Part shown: in pieces, positions 1-10,187 of the stretch | How the letters are laid out: every line of letters begins with the position of its first letter | How positions within the stretch are numbered: position 1 is the first letter of the stretch | Origin: Streptococcus uberis | GTDB taxonomy: Bacteria > Bacillota > Bacilli > Lactobacillales > Streptococcaceae | Length of the DNA: 64,000 bases | Assembly: GCF_900475595.1 (NCBI RefSeq) | Contig: NZ_LS483397.1 | Coordinates: 1,521,001-1,585,000, forward strand | Reading direction: 5' to 3' | Translations under genes and position numbers: made by a program | Notes under the pieces: generated by a model | Databases searched by the model: none | What the model saw: only the letters and a program-made list of their open reading frames with translations | Told to the model about the DNA's origin: nothing

Positions 1-133
1 GTAAAAATGTCGATTTTCCTGCACCTGATGCACCTACCAAGGCAATAACTTCGCCTTTTTGGATATCCAAACTAATAGCATCTAAAACCTTTTGACCTGA
101 GAAATATTTACTTAATTCTTTAATAGATATCAT
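1..133 (-). CDS. Amino-acid ABC transporter ATP-binding protein, 5' part only
   Basis: This is the first 44 codons of a polar amino-acid ABC transporter ATPase; the rest lies beyond the left edge. The translation starts MISIKELSKYFSGQKVL and contains a complete Walker A motif, GASGAGKST. The start codon overlaps the stop of the upstream permease gene by one base (TAATG), so the two are translationally coupled. With the permease and the binding protein upstream it makes a complete importer. The ATPase would couple ATP hydrolysis to uptake at the cytoplasmic face of the membrane. The family is clear from the neighbours. The substrate is not visible. Confidence 0.9.
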   Translation of the reverse strand, partial: MISIKELSKYFSGQKVLDAISLDIQKGEVIALVGASGAGKSTFL

Positions 134-936
134 TAGCGTAAATCTCCTATTGTATTCTCGTTTAATGTCACAGGATCACCTATTGCCATCGTTTTTTCCA
201 AATAGCTACCAAATTGCTCAATCGCAATACTAATGACCCAATAGACTAAAGCCACTGAAATATAACGTTCAAAATAGCGATAATCTGCTCCACCAAGAAT
301 TTGAGCCTGAGCAAACATTTCCACAATACCTGCATTGAAGGCCAATGAAGTTCCCTTTGTTAAGCCAATTAGGCCATTAATTAAGGTAGGTGTTGCAACA
401 ACAGCAGCATTAGGGATAATCACTCTTTTATAAACTTGAAACGGAGTCATTCCCAAACTGCGAGCAGCTTCTATTTCTCCACTATTAACAGATTGAATAG
501 CTGCTCTTATCGTTTCACTGGTGTAAGCTGCTTCATTAAAAGCAAAGGCAACAATGGCAAAGATCGATGCCGGTATGGCATTAATATTCCAATTTAATCC
601 ATATGTCAGATTTAAGTATTTTAACAAAAGTGGAATCCCATAATAGGTTAGCATGAGCTGAACCAAAATAGGAGTCCCTCTTAAGAAGCTAACAAAAATA
701 GCTTGAATAGGGTAAAGGAATTTTGTTCGATTGATTTTAACAATGGCAAAAAGAAGAGCCAAGATTAAACCAATCAATGCGCCTACTAAGGTTAAAAAAA
801 GCGTAATTGGCAAGCGATTAATAATATCTGGTAAAGCACCTAATACTGATCGCCAACTAAATAACTTTCCCTCAGGTACATAACTAACTAATGTGTCAAA
901 CCATTTCCAACTACTTGCTCTTAGAAAATAAGACAT
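133..936 (-). CDS. Amino-acid ABC transporter permease (HisM/GlnP family)
   Basis: Membrane permease of a polar amino-acid ABC importer, 267 residues, with about five hydrophobic segments. The ATPase-coupling EAA loop is visible as EAARSLGMTPFQVYKRVIIP. An upstream in-frame start would add seven residues, but the AAGGGGG Shine-Dalgarno sequence sits just before the ATG at 936, so I chose that start. The gene is downstream of the binding-protein gene and overlaps the ATPase start. A weak terminator-like hairpin separates it from the binding-protein gene, which would leave the binding protein in excess over the membrane parts. Substrate class (polar amino acid or cystine) is inferred from the family. 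Confidence 0.9.
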   Translation of the reverse strand: MSYFLRASSWKWFDTLVSYVPEGKLFSWRSVLGALPDIINRLPITLFLTLVGALIGLILALLFAIVKINRTKFLYPIQAIFVSFLRGTPILVQLMLTYYGIPLLLKYLNLTYGLNWNINAIPASIFAIVAFAFNEAAYTSETIRAAIQSVNSGEIEAARSLGMTPFQVYKRVIIPNAAVVATPTLINGLIGLTKGTSLAFNAGIVEMFAQAQILGGADYRYFERYISVALVYWVISIAIEQFGSYLEKTMAIGDPVTLNENTIGDLR

Positions 937-1027
937 AATTCCCCCTTGTATCATCACAATATTATCTTAGTTTAGCATTTACCATAAATACTGTAAAATA
1001 GAAAGAAGTTATTGAAGCAATAGTTAA

Positions 1028-1051
1028 AGCCTATCACAGAAGTGATAGGCT
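1028..1051 (-). terminator. Intercistronic hairpin between binding protein and permease
   Basis: A perfect 10-bp stem (AGCCTATCAC paired with GTGATAGGCT) with a 4-base loop lies between the binding-protein stop and the permease start. On the minus strand it is followed only by a weak T-rich stretch. It therefore looks like a partial terminator or an mRNA-stabilising stem rather than a full stop. Confidence 0.55.
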
Positions 1052-1057
1052 CTAAAC

Positions 1058-1876
1058 TTATTTCAACTCTGAAACAAAGTCACCCTCAAAAAATTTTTGA
1101 CTTAATTTTTTAAGTTCACCTGACTTCTTCAATTGAAGTAACTTTTTATTAACAAAACCTTGCAATTCTTTTCCTTTAGCATCATCTGCAAAGATAAAGT
1201 ATTCTAAGCCATCTTTGTCATCACCAACTTTTTCAGTCAATTTGGTAATTGTTAAATCGTAACCTTGATCCTTAATAGCAGTTTTTAATGAAATGGCATC
1301 ATAGAAAAGAAAGTCTAATTGGTCATTTTCAAGCATTTGCAAACGTTGGGTAAAAGGGGTAGAACCAGACGCATAGGTGATGTCGATTGGTTTTTTATCT
1401 GGATGTTCCTTATTCCATTTCTCTAAAACTTGCATATAATTAGCACCAGACATCCCTTGAGTCTTTTTGCCAGATAAATCGTCTAAACTGTTAAACCCTT
1501 TATCTCCTTTAGTGGCTAAAGCGTAATTTGATTTTGAGATTGGTTTAGAAAAAAGATATTTTTGAGCGCGTTCAGCACTATAACCATAATCATTTGCAGC
1601 TATTTGGTAACGACCCGCATCAATACCTGAAAGAATTGATGGAAAGGCCACTGTTTCGATTTTAAGTTGATATTTTTTGGAGCCTTTAAAAACTTTTTTT
1701 AGGACCTCAATATCATAACCTGTGTCTTTATTGCCATCTTTATAGGTAAAAGGCTTTGTTGCTGAATCTGTTCCGACAACAATAACCTCTTTAGAAGCTG
1801 CATGGACCCTTGAGAAACTGATTAAACTGACAAGGGCTAAAGCTGCTATAATCATTGATTTTCTGAATGTTTTCAT
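1058..1876 (-). CDS. Amino-acid ABC transporter substrate-binding protein
   Basis: Extracellular solute-binding protein family 3, 272 residues. Residues 1-26 form a signal peptide (MKTFRKS basic n-region, hydrophobic core, VHA-A cleavage-like end). No lipobox cysteine is evident, so membrane anchoring is uncertain. The mature part opens with the family-typical VVGTDSATKPFTYKDG and DTGYDIEVLKKVF. AGGAG lies 8 bases before the ATG. It is the first gene of the importer transcript, preceded by an extended -10. The ligand cannot be read from the sequence; cystine or another polar amino acid are the usual options. Confidence 0.9.
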   Translation of the reverse strand: MKTFRKSMIIAALALVSLISFSRVHAASKEVIVVGTDSATKPFTYKDGNKDTGYDIEVLKKVFKGSKKYQLKIETVAFPSILSGIDAGRYQIAANDYGYSAERAQKYLFSKPISKSNYALATKGDKGFNSLDDLSGKKTQGMSGANYMQVLEKWNKEHPDKKPIDITYASGSTPFTQRLQMLENDQLDFLFYDAISLKTAIKDQGYDLTITKLTEKVGDDKDGLEYFIFADDAKGKELQGFVNKKLLQLKKSGELKKLSQKFFEGDFVSELK

Positions 1877-1905
1877 TGTAATTCTCCTACTTGTTGATAG
1901 TAAAC

Positions 1906-1911
1906 ATTTTA
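1906..1911 (-). promoter_or_regulatory. Extended -10 promoter of the amino-acid ABC operon
   Basis: On the minus strand TGC-TAAAAT forms an extended -10 about 30 bases upstream of the binding-protein start. There is no good -35 at 17 bases, as is common for extended -10 promoters. Confidence 0.5.
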
Positions 1912-1974
1912 GCAGAAGCCCATGCCTTTGAATAATACCATTTTTCTATCAAGGTAATTAGCTATTTATATGAC

Positions 1975-2004
1975 AAAACGCACCCCATTTAAAACCGGAT
2001 GCGT
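1975..2004 (-). terminator. Terminator of the DEAD-box helicase gene
   Basis: An 8-bp stem (ACGCATCC with GGGTGCGT, one G-T pair) followed by TTTTGTC lies just downstream of the helicase stop. Confidence 0.7.
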
Positions 2005-2010
2005 CATCTT

Positions 2011-3354
2011 TTAAAAACTTTGTTTCTTTGCTTTACGGGCAGCTCTACCTTTGGCTCGACTTTCAGCGCGACGTTCCTTACGGCGCTTCTCATCAACCAC
2101 CCATTGAATCTTTTTCTTATATGCTGGTTTTACTTTTTTCTTTTTCTTTTTAACCAAGCCAATCATTTCAGTATCTAGTTTTTGATAGGATTTTTCCCTA
2201 TTTTGACGGCGATCTCTATCGTAACTATCTTGAAATTCCCCATCTTTTAGGACCTTAGGAACAAAAGCAATTCCCATTTTTTCAAGTTCTTTAATATCAG
2301 AATCATCACTTGGTTGATATAAAGTGATGGCAGTTCCTGGAAGTCCATTTCTTCCAGTTCGTCCAACACGATGCACAAAGAAAGATAAATCTTGGGGAAT
2401 GGCATCATTAATGACATGACTAACGCCTTCAATATCTATCCCTCGAGCAGCTAAATCAGTTGCAACAATATACTCGAAATCTAATTTCTTAACTTGATTC
2501 ATGATACGTTTGCGTTCCCTAGGTGGGACGCCACCATGAATTTTGGCAACTTTTAAACCGTTAGAAATCAAAAATTGATGGAGTTCATCCGCACGTTCTT
2601 TTGTATTCACAAAAATCATAGCGAGATAAGGTTGCATGGTTTTCAAAGTCATTAAAATTTGTTCATTATTATTTCGACCTTTTGTTGACAGCAACCAATT
2701 ATCAATCGTATCAGAAATGACAGTTTCCGTTTTGATTTGTTCCATTACCGGATTCGATAGATATTTCTTAAGGAAAGGCTGCAATTTTTGAGGAATAGTT
2801 GCTGAAAAAACGAGAATTTGAACGGACTTAGGTAAGGTTGAAGCTATCTTATCAACTGTATCTAAAAATCCCATATCCATCGTCATATCAGCTTCATCAA
2901 CAACAAATGTTGCTGCCTTGTGAATAGCTAAATGTCCAGATTGAACCAAATCATAGATTCGTCCAGGCGTTCCCACTACAATATGAGGTTGTGAAACCTG
3001 TAATTTTTCAATTTGACGAAGTTTATCTGTTCCGCCAACATAATTAGCGAGTCGAATTTCCTCTTCAGAATAAGACGCAATTTGTCTAGCTGCCTCAAAA
3101 ATCTGTGTGGCCAATTCTCTACTTGGAGCAGTTATAACTGCTTGAACATCCTGACTATTTTCCTTCAGCTTTTCAAAAATAGGCAATAAAAAAGTGTGCG
3201 TTTTTCCAGAACCGGTTTTTGATTCGCCAACTAAATCTCTACCCGAATTAACAATAGGTATTAATTTTTTTTGGACTTCTGTTGGCTCTTGAAAACGAAT
3301 GGCATCCAGGGCTTTCTGAATGTATTCCTTAAAATTATAATCTTTAAATGACAT
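2011..3354 (-). CDS. cshB: DEAD-box ATP-dependent RNA helicase, CshB-like
   Basis: Cytoplasmic RNA helicase of 447 residues. Visible motifs in order: Q-motif region near the N-terminus, motif I SKTGSGKTHTF, Ia PSRELA, Ib GTPGR, motif II VDEAD, motif III FSAT, motif V ATDLAARGID and motif VI HRVGRTGR. The last 70 residues are a very basic tail, including KKKKKK, typical of non-specific RNA binding in CshB-type helicases. Likely roles are ribosome assembly, mRNA turnover and cold growth. AGAGGT precedes the ATG, and an extended -10 (TGC-TATAAT, 3376-3381) gives a monocistronic unit with the terminator downstream. The CshB assignment rather than another DEAD subfamily is inferred from length and tail. 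Confidence 0.88.
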   Translation of the reverse strand: MSFKDYNFKEYIQKALDAIRFQEPTEVQKKLIPIVNSGRDLVGESKTGSGKTHTFLLPIFEKLKENSQDVQAVITAPSRELATQIFEAARQIASYSEEEIRLANYVGGTDKLRQIEKLQVSQPHIVVGTPGRIYDLVQSGHLAIHKAATFVVDEADMTMDMGFLDTVDKIASTLPKSVQILVFSATIPQKLQPFLKKYLSNPVMEQIKTETVISDTIDNWLLSTKGRNNNEQILMTLKTMQPYLAMIFVNTKERADELHQFLISNGLKVAKIHGGVPPRERKRIMNQVKKLDFEYIVATDLAARGIDIEGVSHVINDAIPQDLSFFVHRVGRTGRNGLPGTAITLYQPSDDSDIKELEKMGIAFVPKVLKDGEFQDSYDRDRRQNREKSYQKLDTEMIGLVKKKKKKVKPAYKKKIQWVVDEKRRKERRAESRAKGRAARKAKKQSF

Positions 3355-3402
3355 AGTGACCTCTTTTTCTTTCCTATTATAGCATGATTGCTAGGGACAA
3401 GC

Positions 3403-3426
3403 AAAATGCAGTGCATCTGCACTGCA
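3403..3426 (-). terminator. Terminator of the rsmH-ftsL-pbpX-mraY operon
   Basis: A perfect 8-bp stem (TGCAGTGC with GCACTGCA, loop of four) followed on the minus strand by TTTTGCTTGT, directly after the mraY stop. Confidence 0.8.
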
Positions 3427-3434
3427 AATTAGCC

Positions 3435-4442
3435 TTATAGATATAAAATTGCTAAAACAATTAAACTTGACACTGCACCAACTGACCATAGAAAAGCATC
3501 CACTTTCCATTCTGACCAACGCTCTGCTTTGCCTGACAATCCACCTAATTCAAGATGGTGGTGAAAAGGTGTCATTCTAAAAATACGACGACCTTCTCCA
3601 AATTTTTTCTTTGTGTATTTAAAATAAGAAACTTGCAACATCACTGAACTTGTCTCAAAAACATAGACTAAACCAATGACAAGCAGTGTCCATTCCTGCC
3701 TTAATGCAATGGAGATAGCTGCCAACATTGCACCTAAAGCTAGGCTACCAACATCACCCATGAAGACTTTGGCAGGCTTATGATTAAAGATAAAAAATCC
3801 TAATAAAGCTCCAATCATGATGCCGCACAATAACAAAACATCATATTGGTTTTGATGGATTGCAATCACACTATAAGTCAGCAAACTAATAACAACTGAA
3901 ATAGAGGCAAGGCCATCAATACCATCCGTTAAATTTACCGCATTGGAAAAACCAACAACCCAAAACAAGACAAAGAAAATGTACAATAGTCCTAAGTGAA
4001 CAGGAAATCCAAAAACATTTATGGCATCAATACCACTTGGTCCAACATGAAGAAAATAGAAAATCAAGCCACCTACAATCTGTAAACTTAATTTTTGAAT
4101 TGGCGTTAATCCCTCATTGATTTGTTTGAAAATTTTCAAAAAATCATCTAGAAAGCCAATAAATCCATAGATGAGAACAATAGCTAAGATACCAGTGATA
4201 AGCCCTATGCTTTTTCCATGGCTAAAAAATAGAATGGCAAATAGAAAAGAGACAAAACTTGCCACAAGGAGAAAGACTGTCCCCCCCATTGTTGGAGTCC
4301 CAGCTTTTGCTAAATGTTGTTTAACATCTTCATGCATTTGCTGTCCACCAATTTTTTTCATTTGATAGAACTTAATAAAGTGTGGCATGATTAAAGCAGT
4401 CAATAGCAATGAAATCAGACCTGCTATTAGTGTTAAAAACAT
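3435..4442 (-). CDS. mraY: Phospho-N-acetylmuramoyl-pentapeptide transferase
   Basis: Integral membrane enzyme, 335 residues, about ten membrane segments. It transfers phospho-MurNAc-pentapeptide from UDP to undecaprenyl phosphate, giving lipid I, the first membrane step of peptidoglycan synthesis. Family signatures are clear: the aspartate pair in [12 protein letters not shown], the [10 protein letters not shown] loop, and FHHHLELGG near the C-terminus. It is the last gene of the division/wall operon, separated by one base from the pbpX stop. Length is normal for Gram-positive MraY. Confidence 0.97.
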   Translation of the reverse strand: MFLTLIAGLISLLLTALIMPHFIKFYQMKKIGGQQMHEDVKQHLAKAGTPTMGGTVFLLVASFVSFLFAILFFSHGKSIGLITGILAIVLIYGFIGFLDDFLKIFKQINEGLTPIQKLSLQIVGGLIFYFLHVGPSGIDAINVFGFPVHLGLLYIFFVLFWVVGFSNAVNLTDGIDGLASISVVISLLTYSVIAIHQNQYDVLLLCGIMIGALLGFFIFNHKPAKVFMGDVGSLALGAMLAAISIALRQEWTLLVIGLVYVFETSSVMLQVSYFKYTKKKFGEGRRIFRMTPFHHHLELGGLSGKAERWSEWKVDAFLWSVGAVSSLIVLAILYL

Positions 4443-4443
4443 A

Positions 4444-6696
4444 TTAGTCTCCTAGTGTAATTTTAATTTTCTTAATATCTTTTAGGGATTTTCCGACATC
4501 GATATTCTGATCAGTAACTCTTCCCTTGGACGAACCTTTATATTGTACCTCAATACCAGTCCATTTGGCAAACTTTTCGACATTATTTTTTGTCCACCCA
4601 TACATATCAGGCAAGCTATCAAAATGATTGGTTAACAATAGAACTTGTTGATTCTCCCTAATTTTACTATCTTTTGCCTCAGACATTTTAATAATTTTAT
4701 CTCCAGTACCAAGCACAACTGGTTGCACTAAATTACGACGTAACTCATCAGAAGTGTTTCCTGGTTTGTTCCCAATAAAATCTGGCAAACGGTAGTCTGT
4801 TTCTTGTCCCTTCTCACTAGCCACTGGCTTGCTTAAGGTATCTTGCATTAAGTAGGCTTCTTCTAAAACAGGATTTACCACATCTTGCCAGAACATTCCA
4901 CTCCAATGCTCTGGTTGTTGTATGGTTACATACATGATAAAATCAGGATTTTCTGTAGGAACCATTGCTACGACTGAGAAGACATAATTGGTCTGTCCAC
5001 CGTCCAAATACCCACTACCATCTTCGGATGCAATTTGGGCTGTACCAGATTTGACAGACACTGACAGATTCCCTACTTTTATAATTGGACCTGATGATGG
5101 CGCATATAAGGTACCAAAGACTGGGTCTGTACCAACATTTACCATATAGTCCCTTGTTTCACTGGCAGCCTTCTTAGAAACAGGTTTACCCACTACTTCT
5201 TTTTTAGCAGTTCGATAAGTCGCCGTGTTAGGGTCATAAATTTGACTGATGAATTGTGGCTCAAGCATAACACCATCATTGGAAATAGCTGTAAAGGCTC
5301 TGAGCATTTGAATCTGCGTCACACTAATTCCCTGTCCAAAAGCACTCATGGCCTGGGTGACGATATTGTCAGATGGGAATATACCAGCTTCTTCATCGCC
5401 AACACCAAAACGTGTTGGGAAGCCAAATTTGAATTTACTTAGATAATGTAACCATTTTTGATTTCCCATTTTTTGTTCAAGTTTAGTCATTCCAACGTTA
5501 CTTGAATATGAGAAACCTTGAGCATAAGTCATGTACTGACCCGTAGAAACACCTTCGTTAATAGACCAGTCTTGAATTGTGGCGTCAGCAATGGTGATGC
5601 CGTTGGCATTGCTATAAACATCGTTTGGTTTGAAAACACCGTCATCAATTGCTGAAGCAAGTGTCATCACTTTCATGGTCGAACCTGGTTCAAAGTTGGT
5701 TTGATAAAGAGCACTTTTCCAGTTGTAATTTTTATTATTCAAGCCTTCTAAAGTATCTGCATTATAACTTGGTCTTTGAGAGGTAGCTAATATTTCACCC
5801 GTTTTGGCATTGATTAAAGTAGCACTAGAAAGCACACCATTTGTTTTTTGTTGGAACACATCCATTCGTGTTTCCAAGAATGTTTGGATAGGTTCTGAAA
5901 TGGTTGTGTAGACATCCTTACCATCAATTGGTTTTTTAATGGTTTTACCAGTACCAAGCAAGGTATTCCCATTTTTATCTTTCTCATAGATAATGGTTCC
6001 ATCTTTACCAGATAAGATAGTGTTTAATGCCGATTCAAGTCCTGTTTTTCCTACTAGACTCTTACTTCCATCTTTTTTCTCCTGTAAGGAGGCCAAGCCA
6101 ATCAATTCAGAGGCAAAGGTTCCATTTGGATACATTCTTCCAGGACTAGTTGAAAAAGCAACTCCCTTGATTTGATTTTTTTCCATCTCATCTCGGATTT
6201 TAGTCATTTTGCTATAAGAAATTCCTGATCCAGCAGTTCCAAAGGATACCTGGAAGAGTCCTTTTTGTTCTAATTGCTTGGTTACATCGGACTTTTTCAT
6301 TCCTAATTGCTCATTCAAAATTTTGGCAACGGTATCGTATTGAGAGGATTGAACATAAAGTTTTTCGCCGGTAGCTGAAACAAATGATTTATCTAAGATA
6401 GCATAAATACTATAGGTTGTTGAATCAACTGCTATAGCAACTCCATTACGATCATATATTGTTCCACGTTTTGCTTGAACAGTTACCGTTTCTTGATAAA
6501 CTTTTTTTGCCCCTTCAGATAAATTGACTCCAAATTTTGAATCAGTACCAATGATAATGACAAAATTGATAATAAAGACAAAAAACAAAAAAATGGTCAA
6601 AATCATCATGTTTTGGCCAACATGAATACGGTTTTTGACTGGAGTTTTCCGATCTCTAACCACATAATCTATAAAATACTTTTGAAATTTTTTCAT
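4444..6696 (-). CDS. pbpX: Penicillin-binding protein 2X
   Basis: Class B penicillin-binding protein, 750 residues, the septal transpeptidase of streptococci. Residues about 28-50 are the single membrane anchor, followed by the PBP dimer domain. The transpeptidase motifs are at S339-T-M-K342, S398-S-N400 and K549-S-G551, spaced as in Streptococcus pneumoniae Pbp2x. Two PASTA domains occupy about residues 630-750. It acts outside the membrane with FtsW. Gene order rsmH-ftsL-pbpX-mraY is the standard streptococcal arrangement. No mosaic block can be judged without comparison to other strains. Confidence 0.96.
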   Translation of the reverse strand: MKKFQKYFIDYVVRDRKTPVKNRIHVGQNMMILTIFLFFVFIINFVIIIGTDSKFGVNLSEGAKKVYQETVTVQAKRGTIYDRNGVAIAVDSTTYSIYAILDKSFVSATGEKLYVQSSQYDTVAKILNEQLGMKKSDVTKQLEQKGLFQVSFGTAGSGISYSKMTKIRDEMEKNQIKGVAFSTSPGRMYPNGTFASELIGLASLQEKKDGSKSLVGKTGLESALNTILSGKDGTIIYEKDKNGNTLLGTGKTIKKPIDGKDVYTTISEPIQTFLETRMDVFQQKTNGVLSSATLINAKTGEILATSQRPSYNADTLEGLNNKNYNWKSALYQTNFEPGSTMKVMTLASAIDDGVFKPNDVYSNANGITIADATIQDWSINEGVSTGQYMTYAQGFSYSSNVGMTKLEQKMGNQKWLHYLSKFKFGFPTRFGVGDEEAGIFPSDNIVTQAMSAFGQGISVTQIQMLRAFTAISNDGVMLEPQFISQIYDPNTATYRTAKKEVVGKPVSKKAASETRDYMVNVGTDPVFGTLYAPSSGPIIKVGNLSVSVKSGTAQIASEDGSGYLDGGQTNYVFSVVAMVPTENPDFIMYVTIQQPEHWSGMFWQDVVNPVLEEAYLMQDTLSKPVASEKGQETDYRLPDFIGNKPGNTSDELRRNLVQPVVLGTGDKIIKMSEAKDSKIRENQQVLLLTNHFDSLPDMYGWTKNNVEKFAKWTGIEVQYKGSSKGRVTDQNIDVGKSLKDIKKIKITLGD

Positions 6697-6699
6697 TGA

Positions 6700-7023
6700 T
6701 TAATCAACCTTCTTAATATTATCATTACGGTTACTTAATCCAGCCTTACCAGCAATATCTACAATGCGATCACGTCTTGATAATTCATTGACTTCTTGCT
6801 TAGCATTGTTCAATTCAGTTTTTTTGTCACTGATTTGACTATTTAAAGTGGTTATATCTTGTTGCAACTGTAATCGACGACTTTGCATATAGATAATACT
6901 AACAGACATGATGATCGCTGTAATAATCATGGCACTATAAAAAGCCTTCTCGATACGTGAGAAAGTTCTTATCCTTTTTTGAAGGGCATTTGTTACTGCT
7001 TGCGTTCTTGTTTCATTATTCAT
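6700..7023 (-). CDS. ftsL: Cell division protein FtsL
   Basis: Small bitopic divisome protein, 107 residues: a short basic cytoplasmic segment, one membrane helix (about residues 28-48, AFYSAMIITAIIMSVSIIYM), then an extracellular coiled coil rich in heptad leucines, Q, N and K. It sits four bases after the rsmH stop and four bases before pbpX. FtsL pairs with DivIC/FtsB to activate septal PBP and FtsW. Sequence is poorly conserved in the family, so the call leans on length, topology and position. Confidence 0.92.
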   Translation of the reverse strand: MNNETRTQAVTNALQKRIRTFSRIEKAFYSAMIITAIIMSVSIIYMQSRRLQLQQDITTLNSQISDKKTELNNAKQEVNELSRRDRIVDIAGKAGLSNRNDNIKKVD

Positions 7024-7027
7024 AAGT

Positions 7028-7978
7028 TTACATCCGAACTTTTCTGGCCACTCGTAATTTGGCTGAGTGAGCCCTATTATTTGCTAATAATTCCTCTTGA
7101 CTCGGTAAAATCGGTTTTCGTGTGACCAATTCAAATTTTGGTTGCATGTCTTCAGGAATAAATGGTATTCCTTTAGGAACATCAACTGTACTAGCTTCTT
7201 TAAACAACTGTTTTGTCAATCGATCTTCTAGCGAATGGAAGGTAATAACAGAAATACGACCATTTAAAGCTAACATAGTCATTGCTTCTTGGATAGATTC
7301 ATCTGCTGCACCTAATTCATCATTAACCTCGATGCGAATTGCTTGAAAAATTTGTTTGGCTGGATGACCCTTTTTCTTCAACTCTTTTGCTGGTTTAGCT
7401 GACTTAATAATTTCTGCTAGCTCCGCCGTGGTTTCAATTGGTTTGATAGCACGCGCTTGTTCAATTTTTCGGGCAATTTGTTTAGAAAATTTATCTTCCC
7501 CATACTTAAAGAAAATACGAACTAAATCTTGAAAAGGGTAGTCATTAACGACATGATAAGCTGTCAAAGCCGCATCTGAATCCATACGCATGTCCAAAGG
7601 TGCATCTTGTTTATACGAGAAACCACGTTCTCTCTCATCCAATTGCGGACTTGATACACCTAAATCATATAAAATGCCATCGATTTCAGTGACTCCTAAT
7701 GCATTTAACTCCGATTTTAAGTGACGAAAATTTGCTTTGATAAAAGTCACCATTCCTCTGTCAACATAAGACTTCAAAAAAACCTGGGCATTATCAATTG
7801 CTTTTTGATCTTGATCAAAACAATACAAATGTCCATTGTCATTTAATTTAGATAATAGATAAGAAGAGTGTCCAGCTCCACCTAGAGTAGCATCTACATA
7901 GATACCATCGGGTTTTATGTCTAACATGTCTACTGTCTCATGGAGTAATACAGTGATATGGTGAAATTCTTTTGTCAT
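7028..7978 (-). CDS. rsmH: 16S rRNA (cytosine-1402-N4)-methyltransferase
   Basis: RsmH/MraW, 316 residues, a SAM-dependent methyltransferase acting on m4Cm1402 of 16S rRNA near the P site. The opening [14 protein letters not shown] and the SAM motif [11 protein letters not shown] are characteristic, as is the C-terminal ITFHSLEDR. It heads the wall/division operon. The only SD-like bases (AAAGG) end one base before the ATG, too close to work, and an extended -10 (TGA-TAGAAT, 7986-7991) ends seven bases before the ATG. The mRNA may therefore be leaderless or nearly so. Confidence 0.95.
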   Translation of the reverse strand: MTKEFHHITVLLHETVDMLDIKPDGIYVDATLGGAGHSSYLLSKLNDNGHLYCFDQDQKAIDNAQVFLKSYVDRGMVTFIKANFRHLKSELNALGVTEIDGILYDLGVSSPQLDERERGFSYKQDAPLDMRMDSDAALTAYHVVNDYPFQDLVRIFFKYGEDKFSKQIARKIEQARAIKPIETTAELAEIIKSAKPAKELKKKGHPAKQIFQAIRIEVNDELGAADESIQEAMTMLALNGRISVITFHSLEDRLTKQLFKEASTVDVPKGIPFIPEDMQPKFELVTRKPILPSQEELLANNRAHSAKLRVARKVRM

Positions 7979-7985
7979 ACCTTTA

Positions 7986-7996
7986 ATTCTATCATA
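7986..7996 (-). promoter_or_regulatory. Promoter of rsmH operon, predicted near-leaderless
   Basis: Minus strand reads TATGATAGAAT. TAGAAT preceded by TGA makes an extended -10 seven bases from the ATG. The overlapping TATGAT is an alternative -10 giving a leader of about 6 bases. A weak -35 (TTTTCT) lies 17 bases upstream of TAGAAT. Confidence 0.5.
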
Positions 7997-8015
7997 TTTT
8001 AAACATTAAGAAAAC

Positions 8016-8053
8016 AAAAAGGAGGACTGTAAGCGCTAGACTTACATCCTCCT
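8016..8053 (-). terminator. Terminator of proBA
   Basis: A long hairpin pairs AGGAGGATGTAAG with CTTACAGTCCTCCT, with one internal mismatch, and is followed by TTTTTG on the minus strand, just after the proA stop. Confidence 0.85.
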
Positions 8054-8060
8054 AAAATGA

Positions 8061-9311
8061 CTATTCTCGAATTTGTCCATTCCCATTAATATAATATTTA
8101 CTACTTGTTAGTGCTTCTAGCCCCATTGGACCTCTTGCATGCATTTTTTGAGTTGAAATCCCAATTTCTGCACCCAACCCAAATACAAAGCCATCTGTAA
8201 ATCGAGTCGAAGCATTAACATAAACAGCGGCTGCATCAATTTCCTCTTGAAATCTTTCTGCTGCTTGAATGTCTCTCGTTACGATAGCTTCAGAATGGTG
8301 ACTAGTATAGCGATTAATCCATGAGATGGCTTCATCCAATGATGAAACGATTTTCACCGATAAAATATAATCTAAAAATTCAGTAGCATAATCATTTTCA
8401 GTTGCTTTAACAGCATGTTTAAACAGTGAATACCCTTTATCATCTACTCGGAATTCTACCTTATGAACAGCTTCAATAGCTTCCTCAAGTAAAGGGATAA
8501 AGTTTTCAGCAACTTCTTCATGAATGATCAAACTTTCTGCTGCATTACAAACACTAGGTCTTTGTGTTTTAGCATTAATAACAATACTTTTAGCCATTTC
8601 CAAGTCTGCCGTAGCATCTACATAGATGTGAACATTACCCACACCTGTTTCAATCACAGGAACTTTGGCTTTTTCCTTCACAGTTTGGATTAATTTTGCT
8701 CCTCCACGAGGGATCAGGACATCAACATATTCAGTAGCAGACATTAAAGCCTCAGCTAAATCATGTGAAGGGTCTTCAAGTAATTGAACAGCATCAGGAT
8801 TATGCCCCAAACGGATTAAGGTCTCCCGGATGACTTGAACGAGAGCCATATTAGAATGTAAAGCATCTCGGCCTCCCCTTAAGATTATAGCGTTATTGGT
8901 TTTGAAAGCTAATGAAAAGGCATCTACAGAAACATTTGGTCTACTTTCAAAAATCATTGCAATAACACCAAGGGGGACACGCTTTTGAACAATTTTTAAG
9001 CCATCAAGATTAGTATAGCCTTTAATCACTTGCCCAATAGGATCTTCCAATTCAGCAACTTGCAATACGCCTTCAGAAATCCCCTTAATACGTTCTGCTG
9101 TCAATTTCAAACGATCTACCATGACCTCTGAAATCCCATTTTCTTCTGCTTTTTGAAGATCTTTTTGATTCTCATCAATAATAAAATCACTTTTTTCTAT
9201 CAAATCTTTTGCCAACTGCGTGAGCATCTGATTTTTCTCAATTGTTGATAAGCCTAGTAAATCATAACTGGCTTGTTTTGCCTTTTTTCCAAGTTCTTCA
9301 ATGATTGTCAT
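8061..9311 (-). CDS. proA: Gamma-glutamyl phosphate reductase
   Basis: NADPH-dependent reductase of proline synthesis, 416 residues, converting gamma-glutamyl phosphate to glutamate-5-semialdehyde. The aldehyde-dehydrogenase-like fold is recognised by [12 protein letters not shown] near residue 108, [11 protein letters not shown], and the catalytic-cysteine region [12 protein letters not shown]. It starts two bases after the proB stop. GGGAATTAAAG upstream of the ATG includes a weak SD. Length is normal. Confidence 0.96.
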   Translation of the reverse strand: MTIIEELGKKAKQASYDLLGLSTIEKNQMLTQLAKDLIEKSDFIIDENQKDLQKAEENGISEVMVDRLKLTAERIKGISEGVLQVAELEDPIGQVIKGYTNLDGLKIVQKRVPLGVIAMIFESRPNVSVDAFSLAFKTNNAIILRGGRDALHSNMALVQVIRETLIRLGHNPDAVQLLEDPSHDLAEALMSATEYVDVLIPRGGAKLIQTVKEKAKVPVIETGVGNVHIYVDATADLEMAKSIVINAKTQRPSVCNAAESLIIHEEVAENFIPLLEEAIEAVHKVEFRVDDKGYSLFKHAVKATENDYATEFLDYILSVKIVSSLDEAISWINRYTSHHSEAIVTRDIQAAERFQEEIDAAAVYVNASTRFTDGFVFGLGAEIGISTQKMHARGPMGLEALTSSKYYINGNGQIRE

Positions 9312-9313
9312 CT

Positions 9314-10126
9314 TTAATTCCCTTTCTCTTGTACAAACCAGGTTCCAATTTCTTTCCCTTCAAGCACTCTCAGAATGTCTCTAGGATTTTTACCATTCAT
9401 TAAAACCATTTGTCCATTATTGGCAAAAACCATTTGTGCCGATTGAATTTTACTCAACATGCCGCCAGTTCCAAATTTACTTCCTGCACCACCTGCTGAT
9501 TTAATAATCTCATCTGTAATTTCAGTCACGATTGACCTTAATTGTGCATCTTCATAAATGGTTGGATTTTTGTCATATAGACCATCAATGTCGGATAACA
9601 TAATCAGTAAGTCCGCTTTTGTAATTTCAGCAACGACAGCTGATAAACGGTCATTATCACCGAATTTTGTGGCATGATCCATTTCATCTACGCTGACTGC
9701 ATCGTTCTCATTAACAATTGGAACAATCCCCATTGCCATTAAAGTCTCAAAAGCATTGGTAACATTTGCCAGACTTTCTGGGAAAATGACGACATCTCTT
9801 GTTAATAGAATTTGTGACACATTAGTCTGATAGTGGGAAAAAATTTGAGAGTACAAACTCATCATGGCGACTTGTCCAACACTTGACACTGCTTGCTGTT
9901 TCGCCAAATCGCTTGGCCTTTTGTCCATTTTCAAAATATCCAATCCAAATCCCATCGCACCTGATGATACAAGGATAAGGTCTTTTCCTTTATTTTTTAA
10001 ACTTGACATCACAAAAGCTAGTTGGTCAATTTTTTCAAGATTAATCTTACCATCTTCCTGAACTAGGGAACTGGTGCCGATTTTTATTACAATTCGTTTT
10101 ACTTGGTCAAAATTTCGTTTCATCAT
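9314..10126 (-). CDS. proB: Glutamate 5-kinase
   Basis: First enzyme of proline synthesis, ATP-dependent phosphorylation of glutamate. At 270 residues it is the short form without a C-terminal PUA domain, usual in streptococci. Motifs: VIKIGTSSL at the N-terminus, [19 protein letters not shown], and [11 protein letters not shown]. Two adjacent ATG codons exist; no SD precedes either. Instead TGC-TATAAT ends six bases before the first ATG, so transcription should begin at the start codon. The promoter sits inside the T-tract of the upstream terminator. Confidence 0.95.
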   Translation of the reverse strand: MMKRNFDQVKRIVIKIGTSSLVQEDGKINLEKIDQLAFVMSSLKNKGKDLILVSSGAMGFGLDILKMDKRPSDLAKQQAVSSVGQVAMMSLYSQIFSHYQTNVSQILLTRDVVIFPESLANVTNAFETLMAMGIVPIVNENDAVSVDEMDHATKFGDNDRLSAVVAEITKADLLIMLSDIDGLYDKNPTIYEDAQLRSIVTEITDEIIKSAGGAGSKFGTGGMLSKIQSAQMVFANNGQMVLMNGKNPRDILRVLEGKEIGTWFVQEKGN

Positions 10127-10132
10127 AAGAAA

Positions 10133-10138
10133 ATTATA
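10133..10138 (-). promoter_or_regulatory. Extended -10 promoter of proBA, predicted leaderless
   Basis: TGC-TATAAT on the minus strand, six bases (TTTCTT) before the first ATG at 10126. No SD is present between. The -35 region is occupied by the upstream terminator hairpin. Confidence 0.65.
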
Positions 10139-10142
10139 GCAT

Positions 10143-10166
10143 AAAAAACAGCCTCTAGGACTGTTT
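10143..10166 (-). terminator. Terminator of the ABC exporter operon
   Basis: AACAGTCC-TAGA-GGCTGTT hairpin with one bulged T, followed by TTTTTTAT on the minus strand. Its T-tract runs directly into the proB -10 element. Confidence 0.75.
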
Positions 10167-10187
10167 CAAAGACTTTATCACTTTATT

